Shown one piece after another: positions 27,001 through 36,105 of a DNA stretch of 64,000 nucleotides (its first letter is position 1; every line of letters starts with the position of its first letter). The notes under the pieces are model-generated. The model was not told where the DNA came from and did not search any database. It saw nothing but the letters and a program-made list of their open reading frames with translations. The translations under genes were made by a program, and so were the position numbers. The stretch covers positions 58,356,599 through 58,420,598 of the forward strand of contig CM067084.1 of NCBI GenBank assembly GCA_034008185.1. The letters are read 5' to 3'. This stretch comes from Gorsachius magnificus (Eukaryota > Chordata > Aves > Pelecaniformes > Ardeidae).

Positions 27001-28000
27001 AAGCAGTTGTCTTGAACAGCACTGCCTATATTAAAAACTGCCAGATTTCTCTTTATTCCATACACAGGACTATCTATGACTACATTATATTTATATCTAC
27101 CACCTTCAATATATTAAAACTTTAAATTACTGGTAGATAAATATTACTAATGTATTATTATTGTAGCCTGAAAGGATATCTTATCACAAAATACTTTCAG
27201 CAGATGAAAATTCAAAGAAATTTCATTTGTTTCAGATGAAAAAAATTGCCGCTCAGGCACTGCCCTCATATCTTGTATGAGAAGTTCAGTAACTCCTTGA
27301 TCTAAAGTTTTCTCTCTGTAATAAATATTTTAAAATTCTCCAAATAAAACTTGAAGCGTAATGTAGGATTTTCTTTTGTGTGCTTACGCATCTGTGAACA
27401 CATCCATACACCTACATAGTCACGTATGCAAGTTTCTTGAAAGGAGTTATTTCACTGCATACGCTGTGTAAGAGATAGGATGCCAAATGATGTACCCTTT
27501 GTACTACAGTGTTCTTAGGCAACTACAGAATCCCACCACAGAATACACGTGTTCTCCTTGAACCGCAGCCTCGGAAATCCTCGATCGTTTGCTGCACAGC
27601 AGACTTGCTCAGCTGAGAGCTCACCCCACCACCCCTGATCAGGCAGGAAAGCAGCTCCCCTGTGTTGATGGGGAAGGCACTGTAATGTGGCCAGCACGGT
27701 CCTGCCTCTCATTTCAAGCTAGGTCCTATACATACCTTGCTCAGGGAACGATTCACAACAAGGACTCGATTCAAATCTGCTGTTGTCCATCCTCTTTATT
27801 TGAGAAATTATTATTACGTGGAATTTGCACAACTGTTTCATTGTCCCTCACTGTACTTAGAATCTGTGTCAAATGTACAGGGGCCGCAAGCTCCTCTTTG
27901 TCTGTCGTTGAAAGGATGACCACTTCACACAAGGATGAGGCACGCTCCAGTGTCCTATGCACATCTTGACTGCTCTGTATTCCTTAGTTTAATAAAAAGA

Positions 28001-28032
28001 TGCATGCATATATATGTATGCATATATACACA
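28001..28032. repeat. Alternating purine-pyrimidine AT/GC tract
   Basis: 'tgcatgcatatatatgtatg' followed by 'catatatacaca' is a near-palindromic alternating tract that could extrude a cruciform or form Z-like DNA. In NWD2 intron 1. Confidence 0.7.
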
Positions 28033-31000
28033 AACTAGAATATATGGAACCAGTCTAGCATGCAAATACATCTGAAGAATTAAAGCAATATTTGCAAAGT
28101 TAGAAAGGAAGAAAAGAAATTGTAGGTTCTGCTCTGTTTTAATATTATTTCTTCAATGCTAAGAAAAACAGTCATAAAACCCAAGCTGCAGGTGCATACA
28201 ACCCTGAATGTTTACAAGTTTACTTGTGGATAAAATCTGAACTCCTCTGTAAAGCTTTTACTTTTACAATAGCATTTAACAAAACCTAGGCTTTCTTCAG
28301 TAATGCTAGAATTACAACCTTGAGTGATGCCCTTTGAACATAAATACCCAGTTCTTACAAGGGGTCCTAATGGCAAGTTTGAAAATAGTCTGTGATAGTG
28401 TGGCTTGAGTATTATACATCCATTTATACCATTCTATACAGTTTATATGATTTTATATAATTTGTGTGTATGTGTGCAAGTGTGTCTATACATACTATAG
28501 AAACATATACAAAAATTACAGAAAAATACAATTTTAATTATTTTTTAAATTAAAAAATAATGGTCATGTGGTTAAAAATTTTAAGTGCTGTTTTTTTAAG
28601 TAGATAAGGTAAATACCTAATGCAAACTTTTGGAGCTGATAATTCCAGATGTTGCTTAGCAGGAAGGTGACTGGGTTTCAGGTAATTTTGCTTACTTCTA
28701 AATATCAAGAAAAACAAAACCAACAAACCAAACAGCTTGCTGTTTACTAAAAAAAAGAAAAAACCAAAACAACCCAAAACAAAACACCAAACCCACACCT
28801 CTTGATCTTGGTCTTGTTCCCCAAATGTACATCCTACCTTTTGAGCATGTGAATGAAGAATTTTGTTGAAAATTAAACAAAAGTTCTCAATGTTTCCACT
28901 TGCATATTTGGTACATTTAGAGCAAATCCTTAGCCCAATCCCCAAGCTACACAAGCAAAGAACCCACAAAAAGAACAGGGGGACATGAAGGGACAGTTTA
29001 TCAATAGTTTCTCAAGTTTATCTGTTCAGAAGAATAAACTTCAATCCAATTCAGTCTCCATCCCAGCCCAAACTGAACATTTCCTCTAACAGGAACAAAG
29101 GCTTAAGGATCTGCTCAGCAAAGACTTATCTTGTACTGGTTCTGCTTGAGATCTACCGGCCCTGCCTTGCCAGTAGTTAAAAAAAAAAATTAAAGCCTAC
29201 ATGAGACTTGATCATATAGTCTTAAGGAGTCAGATCTTGTTCTGCTCAATCACACCAACAAAACTTCACATAGAGGCAGAAATACTGAAAATGGCAGGCT
29301 TCTTTCCAACATAATGAACTGTAGGTATCTCCGACCTCTGAGTCTCCTGAAATAAGACATATTTCAAATCAACGCCCATACCAAACCCAGGCACTTGAAC
29401 CATGTTGCTCTCCCAAACTCCGAGATACTCAACTTCATCTCTAAAACTACTGAACTTTTTTTTCCCAAGTGTAGTTTGGTTTGTAGCTCTCAAACATTAT
29501 AGTGATGTGCGTCACATAAAACCATAAATAGATACAAAGTTAGGTAACCAGAACTAACACTTAGCATAAAAAAAGTCCTGCAGTTATTTGTCTCCACATC
29601 TCCGCAACACCTCCCTTGCAATTTCATACACTTGAACATCTGTGTTTTTCTTTAGCTAAGGAATAAATTCCACCCAGATTATATAAAATTGTCTTTAGAA
29701 AAAGATCTTCATGCAATGTATCCAAGTAGGGACACCATATGGTATTTTGGGGCTGGCCAAAATGGACCATCGTTAACCAAGCACTACTCTGGCTTTTGAG
29801 TATTTTTCCACATTAACATTTCCTCAGTTATATTTTTCTTAAGAGAAACAACATTTCAGGTAAAAATAATATAATACACCTGCAATATGCTAAGAATGAA
29901 AAGTTATACCCTTCTCTTATCACATATGGCAATAACTTTGTAATTAAAGCAATCATAATTCTTCATCTGAGTTATTCACGCTCATGTTCAGTAGCACTAA
30001 ACTACAAATGCACATTTTTTTTCTTTCAGATGTACATTAACATGCATAAAAATACACATAATTCCTGCAAAGCGGCCTACAACAATAGGTCCAAACAAAA
30101 TCATTAATAAGACCCATTTCTGCAATCATTATTTATAGGAATAATCCCTATCTAGTCAACAAAACTAACTGCAGGTGAGAATTTTTGAGAAAATATATAA
30201 ATAGGGCACCAAACATTTCTGCTTTATTAGAACCGAGTTTTTTTCAAATTAATACAAAGTTCTGGATGATGCATGTCAATGGATACTAAACTAAGTTGAA
30301 CAATTGTATAATAACTCCAGAAAACTCAAACTTATTCAATAGCATAAGACAAGGAAATCTTACTTGGGGGGGGTGTCTGTGGGGAAGCTGGTGAAGTGTA
30401 CAGGTTAGTTTTGTACCGTGCTTGTAGAATGGAGGCATTAAAGTGGTGGTAGTATCGGTAGTGTCTTCTATTAGATCATCTTCATTTTACATTTCTACAT
30501 GCATACATTGGACTTCATACTTAAGGTTGTTAATCATGCCAAAACCAGTATTAGTTAGGTTTTTTATAAGCAGTTGGTTATACAGTTATAAAAAATGTGT
30601 GCACGAGGCACAGAAACCATGAGGAACCTAGCCTTTCTGTATTAAAAAGGGCTGTTAAAACAGAGCTTGTTCATGATCTCATCACAATTGTTTCTGTTTG
30701 TACAACAGAAATGTTCTGAATGGCTAAAAAAATGGCTAAAAAGTACTAGCTGTCAAGATCCAGTAAAAAGCCAGCCTGTGTTGGCACTCAGGAGGATGCA
30801 GAGGTGCTGCACGGAGGGGAGCGAGCAGTACGCAGCTGATGTAAGGGATGGAAAAGGGAGCATCCTTACCACGTGAAGTGTTACATGCAACCCTGTTTAC
30901 ACTTTGAGATAAGACTGGCTAACACCACCTATGTCAGGACACACTCAAATAAAGGCATTATCATCCTGTCTTCAGTGGAACCACCTGTGCATAGGACTTG

Positions 31001-32949
31001 GCTTTAGACGTACCTCTCTTTGGTGCATTCGTTTGTCTCTGCTGAATTACAGATACGAAAGGCACCTGCACAACCAAAACTTAAAGAGTAAAAAATTATC
31101 AATGTCTTCACTAATCGAAGCAATAACAAGGCCCTAAGTCAAACTAGCGAAGGGCTAACTTCCCCACTTTCAGAAGACCCAAGAGAATTTAAAATTATCA
31201 GTGTTTGGACTATATGTTCCAATTCACACGATTTTGTTTTTAAGACAAATTCCTACCTCCAGTTAAGGCACCAGTTTCAACCAGAGCTTGTAATTTCTTG
31301 AAATAGCAAACTTTGCAACTCAAATATTTTCTGCTTTGAAGTAGTGGTGAGAAACATTGGAATGTTCTGAACCTACATAGGATGGATGTCACAGCTCCGT
31401 CTTAACGGGACCGTATGGAAGCTTATAGCTGTTGTATTTAATAAGAACTATGCTAATGGAAGGCATCTGTACAGGCACTATTGAGTAGCAGAGAAACTCA
31501 TTAGCTGTTACAGTCCACAAATTTCTACATGAAACAGTAAAAGCACTACAATGAGGTGAATATAACTTACTTTCCTTATCACTTTGAAGCAGCAAAAATA
31601 CCTTGAGAAAACCAATACATTATTTAAAGTGAAATCTTCAACTTCTCTTAGCCAAAATACATATTTAAAATATCTCTGATTGCTTATACCTACTGAAATG
31701 AGAAAATAGACATAGTTATATTCAAATAATAAAGCAACTTCATTGTTTCTACAGATCCAATCATCTTCAGTGATATGAACATTGATTAATTGATATCAAG
31801 AATTTGAACAAGACAATACTGTTAACTACTAGGGGGAAATACAGTTTCACTTATCTACAAAATTTCCTCTAGAAAACCAGAGGCTGTATAATGAAGCAAT
31901 TTTGTTCCCATTACCCAGGCTCACTGTCGCCACTTGTTGTTCTTTTTAGGGATTTCTGTTTAAGAATTTTTACAAATCATCATTTTCCTAAGTTGCATAA
32001 CAAAACCATAATATCTCAGTCATATTAAATTTTGTTCGTAAAGAACTGACCAGACATTGATTCACCAGAGTTCTCCAATATACACTTATTAAATTGATAT
32101 AATTTGAGAAAAATACTTTTAAGATCATACACTTGAAGTTGTAGATAATGTTTTCTTGGGACTGCTGGCAGGATTAATCCCTAAGCTTCTCTGCCACCAC
32201 AGTTCTGACACGCACAGAGCACGGCCAGAGGGTATTCACTTCTGCCCCTGGGAGTTTGGGGACTCACAGCCCCTTTCAGGAACGCTCAGCACCAAGCAGA
32301 ATGGGTATAAAGTGTATTGATATGCTGAAAATTAACAAGGAAGACCTTAGTCATGCAAATATACATAGTGGTTTGGGGCTTACATATGCTCTAGTTTACT
32401 AAGTTGGAAGAGTTTAACCTTTTTTTTTCCAGAACTCCTGCATTGTGAATTCTAGGTATTTTGCAAACAGCATTTTTATTTCCAAGTACTTTACTAGATG
32501 ATATCTAAATCACATTGTAGGCTACTTTTACTTGATTATCCATATATTCTTTTTTTAAGGTCACATGCAGTTAGCAATACTTCTGTGTCAGTGGTATCAC
32601 TGATAAGCAGTCATGGCTGTTTCTCATCATTTGGAGTCCCTAAACGTCTCGTGTAATAAATGTAAATAAATGGCTCGTGTTGGTAATCAAAAGCTGTAAC
32701 CACTCTGAAATTTCTGTCCCATACTATCATTTATGCATGTTGCAGATAAAATTCTGGACATAAGTGTTAATCATATCATCCTACAAAGAAGCTAATACAA
32801 ATAATCCTAAATTGACTGAATTATTTTCTTCCTCTTAGTGTTTTTTTAAAGCTGAAATTTTGAAATAACAGTACAAGGGTAATCCTGCAAATCGATGTAC
32901 ATTGCTTCAAAACCCAACTTTTAGAATCAGTTTAGTGCTTTGGTTTTGG

Positions 32950-32965
32950 TTTTTTTTTTTTTTTT
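32950..32965. repeat. 16-base T run
   Basis: A homopolymer after 'tggttttgg', in NWD2 intron 1. Confidence 0.9.
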
Positions 32966-34032
32966 ATTTTAGCCAATATCCAGCTAACATGCCAAGCCAT
33001 CCTGATGATAATGCCATTCGCATCAAATACAGAGGCATCAGCAGCTCCGCAGTTAAGGCGATGCTGGCAGAAATCCATTTCTAACGAATAACATACCTTC
33101 TAAAAATCCACACCAATTTTCTTTCACAGCCAAATAAACATTTTTTTTCCATTATCGCTACTTCTATGTCTCTGCTTAGATTGCAATAATAAACTGCAAG
33201 CATTTTCACACCCTCCTTAAAGAATGGCATCTTTTCAAACAGGGATGTTGGATGTGAGAGCTCAGTTTCCTCATGTCGAGAGCAACTCGGAAGACCCGGA
33301 GGTGTGGGAATTCTTCTAGGCAGCACCATGCCCACTTTCTTGCTTGTGAGTGCTATTTCTCATACTCATTTAAGTATTTCTGCCAAGACAATTTTCACTT
33401 CAAAAATCAAACTATTTTGTCATTTCAGGCATGATTTTCAGATCTCTGGTGTTTGCCTAAAAGGTGACAGTATTGTTGAATTAGAAGTGTTGGGGGGGAA
33501 GGTGGTGGGTGGTGGTGTGAGGGAGAATTGCGACTACAGTGGGCTCATTTTTACAGAAATGAAATGTCATAGGTGCGAAGCTTAATTTATTATTTCCGTG
33601 CTTCAAGTGGGAATATGCTTCAGCAACTTAGGTCTTACGGGTGGGAATGACACCTCGTGAATGTATGCAAATTCCTCGTATCAAAGGGTAATTTCAAAAA
33701 TAGGCTTTAAGCAGCAGGATGCCTAATTAGTTCAGATACCGAGTACGCGATCCCAAAGTTATTAAGCTAAAATTGCAGGTTTCAGCGCACGCTTCCTTGG
33801 AAGCGGAGTATGACCGGGATCAAAGGCTCACGTTTGCCGTAGCCTCAGCCGGCGGAGACCTGCTTTCAGTGAGCCACGCAATCAATCGGGAACTCTATTA
33901 ACCAGCCTCCCCAGGAGAGCTCCACACCACATCCCCCCGGAAAAGCTTCCCCTTCGCTAGAAGGCAGCCCGTTTCCATGGCCGGGACCCCCCAGTACCTT
34001 GTGCCCCGCTGCTCCGACACCGCAAAAAAGGG

Positions 34033-34061
34033 ACACACACCCCCACCCCACCCCACCCCCC
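34033..34061. repeat. C-rich CCCCA repeat at the island edge
   Basis: Units of 'ccccac/ccccacccca' end in a C6 run. The minus strand, which is the NWD2 sense strand, therefore carries several G4 runs suited to a G-quadruplex in early intron 1. Confidence 0.8.
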
Positions 34062-34088
34062 GTGCCTTTCAGACGTGTCATTTACAGG

Positions 34089-34095
34089 TATAAAA
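34089..34095 (+). promoter_or_regulatory. TATA-like motif on the plus strand at the island edge
   Basis: TATAAAA on the plus strand just inside NWD2 intron 1. It is followed by the CpG island, so a start near 34120 would be antisense to exon 1 and would face the NWD2 TATA box. No plus-strand coding exon is visible downstream, so any product would be non-coding. Only the motif supports this. Confidence 0.2.
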
Positions 34096-34483
34096 CTTCA
34101 GGAGCGGACTATATGGGCGCCTCCAAACACACACACGCGCACCCAGCCCGCAGACCGACCCCCGGCCCCAGCCACCCGCAGCGCTCCCGCATGCCTCGCC
34201 CCGCCACCCCACCCCCGCCCGCCGCGCCCCGCCCCGCCCGCCGCCCCCCAGCGCCCGTGGGGCCGAGCGGCCCCGCTCCCCGGAGCGCAGTGCCCCGGCG
34301 GCGGGACGAGCGGCCGGCCTCGGCTACTCCCGGGTCCCCCGAGCGAGGGCGGCCGGCGCCGCCTGCGCGGCTGCGGGTTGCGCCGCCGCGGCGGCGGCCG
34401 GGGCCGGGGGCTGCGGGCGGCAGGGGGAGCTGCGGGGCGGGCGGCGGGGAGCGGCGGGGCCCGGCGGGCCGCGGGTCGGTTAC

Positions 34484-34634
34484 CTTCGGGGTTGGCGCTG
34501 ATGAAGACGCGGACGCTCCTGCCGCTCGGCACCAGGTGGGACGGCAGCGCCGAGAGGTTGCCGGAGAAAGCCGCCCGCCGCAGCGCCGCGTCCCGCGGGC
34601 AGGGCAGCCTGCCGCCCGCCCCGGCCGGCCACAT
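34484..34634 (-). CDS. NWD2: NWD2 coding exon 1 (residues 1-50 plus first base of codon 51)
   Basis: First coding exon of NWD2, a large STAND-type NTPase with an N-terminal DUF4062-like domain, a NACHT domain and WD40 repeats; its cellular role is poorly known. The exon reads MWPAGAGGRL..., passes through the NLSALPSHLVP stretch typical of NWD2, and ends ..SVRVFISANPE. The VRVFIS strand opens the DUF4062-like fold. The ATG (34634-34632) is chosen because translation matches the known NWD2 start and because the base at -3 is G. The exon is 151 nt and ends GAAG before a GTAACC donor, so it stops in phase 1; the dangling G pairs with AT of exon 2 to make D51. It sits in the middle of a CpG island, as expected for a 5' exon. 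The frame stays open past the donor, but that tail is Pro/Arg/Ala filler from GC-rich intron. Identity comes from recalled family sequence, not from a search. Confidence 0.93.
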
Positions 34635-34685
34635 CCCGCCGCGCTGCAGGGCGATCCTCGCAGGCGGCCGCCGCCGGGCCCCGGC

Positions 34686-34751
34686 TCAGGGCAGCCCCCG
34701 GGCCGCCGCGGCGGTAGCGGCGCTCGCCACCGGCTCGCCGGCAGCGGCCAT
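34686..34751 (-). other. Predicted upstream ORF in the NWD2 5'UTR
   Basis: A 21-codon ORF (MAAAGEPVASAATAAAARGL, then P and TGA) lies 51 nt upstream of the NWD2 ATG, in a different frame. Its ATG has G at +4 but C at -3, so the context is moderate. It matters only if transcription starts upstream of 34751, which the minus-strand TATA box at 35203-35210 would allow. If translated it could lower NWD2 output. No function is claimed for the peptide, whose Ala-rich make-up simply reflects GC-rich DNA. Confidence 0.45.
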
Positions 34752-35202
34752 GCGGACCCGCCGGTTGCCCGGGGCCGCCGCCTGCCTCCTGGGCGGCGGC
34801 GCAGCGGGGGCTGGGGCCGCCGCCCGGCGCCGGAGCGCGGGGGCAGCGAGGAGGCGAGGCGGCGGCCGCCCCCCGCGCCGCTCCGCAGCCGCGGCCAGCG
34901 GCGGGGAGGGCGCGGGAAGAAAGTTTGCGGCGGAGCGGTGCCGGGCGCGGCGGCGGGACGGCGGCCCCACGGCGGCAGCCCGCACCCCCAGCGCCGCCCG
35001 CCCGCCCGCGGCCCTCGGCCCCCGGCCGCCGCGGAGAGCAGCGGGAGGCCGGGCGCCGGGAGAGCCGCTGCGCGGCCGGGCCGGCGGGTCAGTCGGGTTC
35101 TCCCTCCGGCCGCGAGGGTTTGTGGTGTCCAAGGCAGGGTCCTCTCCGGCGAGGCTGGCGGCGCCTTCCCTCCTCCGAGCGTGTCACAGCCCCGGGACCG
35201 GA

Positions 35203-35210
35203 TTTTTATA
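35203..35210 (-). promoter_or_regulatory. Candidate TATA box for NWD2
   Basis: Read on the minus strand this is TATAAAAA, followed by very GC-rich DNA, 569 bp upstream of the NWD2 start codon. A start site about 30 bp downstream (near 35175) would give a 5'UTR of roughly 540 nt containing the predicted uORF. The motif is clear, but its use is inferred; CpG-island promoters often start at several sites without a TATA box. Confidence 0.4.
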
Positions 35211-35334
35211 GGAAAACGGCCGCCGGCTCATCCTTTGGGCTCTGAACTCTTCTTGTGCTGTGTTCTGTAATCGCCGGCACAGGAGTCCCACCTGCTCGGT
35301 CACAGAAGAGAGATGCTCTTCCTGCTTTTTTCTT

Positions 35335-35356
35335 GTTTTGGTTTGGTTTGGTTTTT
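35335..35356. repeat. (TTTGG)n short repeat
   Basis: Three to four 'tttgg' units upstream of the candidate NWD2 TATA box, between GC-rich blocks. Confidence 0.7.
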
Positions 35357-35964
35357 AATCAGTTATTTATTTGTCGGAATAAATGAAAAGCCCGGTTTGA
35401 AGAATGAAAGAGGAAGGAAGCAGCGAGACAAGCAGCCGGCGGGATGCGGTCCCTTTGCAGCAGTCAGTGGCGGGGCATCCCGTCGGGTAGAGCCGATGAA
35501 ATATTCAGGAGGGGGGCGGGGGGGCGGGCCGGTCCCTGCCGGAGGGCGGCGGCGCGGTGCGGCGGCCCCGGCCCCAGCCCCAGCGGGCGGCGGGGCCTCG
35601 GGCGAGCCGCGGAGTTTAGAAACCTCTCCGGGAGGGGCGGGCAGGCAGGGACCCGGCAGCAAAGCGGAGGGGAGGGGCTGGGGGGACAGGGGAGGGGTGG
35701 GCAGGGGGCCGCAGCCAGCGCGGCGGCTCTGCTGGCCGTGGGAATGCCGCCGTGGGAGGAGGCTTCGGCAGGGGGGCTTGCAGGTGTTGCTGCGTGCGTA
35801 GAAGGCTGGAGAGAGAAGTCCTTAGCACGGGTAGCATCTATACAGGCTGTCTCAGCTGCCGGGTCCGATACAATGCTGGTTTGTGTATTTACACAAAAAT
35901 ATAATACACCATGTGCAATGTATATAAAACAACCTTACTGCCTATTTATACGCAGTGTGTAAGA

Positions 35965-36105
35965 GCTGAGGGCTTCCACCCGCTCCGTCCTTTCGGCACC
36001 CGTTTGCTTCGCCCCCGCTGCCGTCCCTGCCGGACGAGCTGCCCGCCGGGGCTGGCCGCGCCAGCGCCAGGGGAGGCTGAGCTGCCTTTCAGCGCGGTAA
36101 CGCTG
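35965..36105. promoter_or_regulatory. Small separate CpG-rich shoulder
   Basis: After about 150 bp of AT-rich sequence (35820-35960), G+C and CpG rise again for about 140 bp before dropping for good. It may be an outlying part of the NWD2 promoter island or a small separate element. No exon is recognised in it. Confidence 0.4.

Larger units (their letters stand above)
12652..34483 (-). other. NWD2 intron 1
   Basis: A 21.8-kb phase-1 intron. It holds a degraded plus-strand CR1 (14341-14862), a CR1 tail (23935-24037), fragments resembling old amniote SINE/LINE sequence near 18.7 and 19.3 kb, a 20-bp tandem triplet at 20494, and scattered A/T runs. A somewhat GC-richer stretch (about 17400-17830) carries ORFs on both strands but no recognisable exon. 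Long first introns often carry enhancers; none can be named here. Confidence 0.88.
34000..35800. promoter_or_regulatory. CpG island spanning NWD2 promoter, 5'UTR and exon 1
   Basis: CpG dinucleotides and G+C rise sharply against AT-rich flanks. The densest part runs from about 34140 to 35180 with many CCG/CGG runs, GC boxes (GGGCGG on either strand) and G-rich clusters. It contains the NWD2 start codon, donor, uORF and TATA candidate. Long open frames on both strands here are low-complexity Pro/Arg/Ala/Gly text caused by composition. Boundaries are judged by eye. Confidence 0.9.

Noticed and set aside
27589..27969. 126-codon plus-strand frame in NWD2 intron 1
   Set aside because: It overlaps other frames on both strands and shows no domain or coding-like bias; probably chance.
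28550..28969. 139-codon minus-strand frame with a Phe/Leu-rich centre
   Set aside because: The hydrophobic centre comes from an A/C-rich low-complexity stretch (about 28745-28800) read in reverse. No family resemblance and no splice structure.
34686..35132. 148-codon minus-strand open frame upstream of NWD2
   Set aside because: It begins at a non-ATG codon and is low-complexity Pro/Arg/Ala. Only its last 21 codons begin at a true ATG and are reported as a uORF.
33999..35270. Very long plus-strand open frames (423 and 378 codons) across the CpG island
   Set aside because: They overlap in different frames, are almost pure Pro/Arg/Ala/Gly, and cross NWD2 exon 1 on the other strand. GC-rich DNA lacks stop codons, which explains them.
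35313..35962. Plus-strand frames of 162 and 172 codons right of the NWD2 promoter
   Set aside because: Gly/Arg/Ala-rich text from the CpG island with no domain and no splice evidence.
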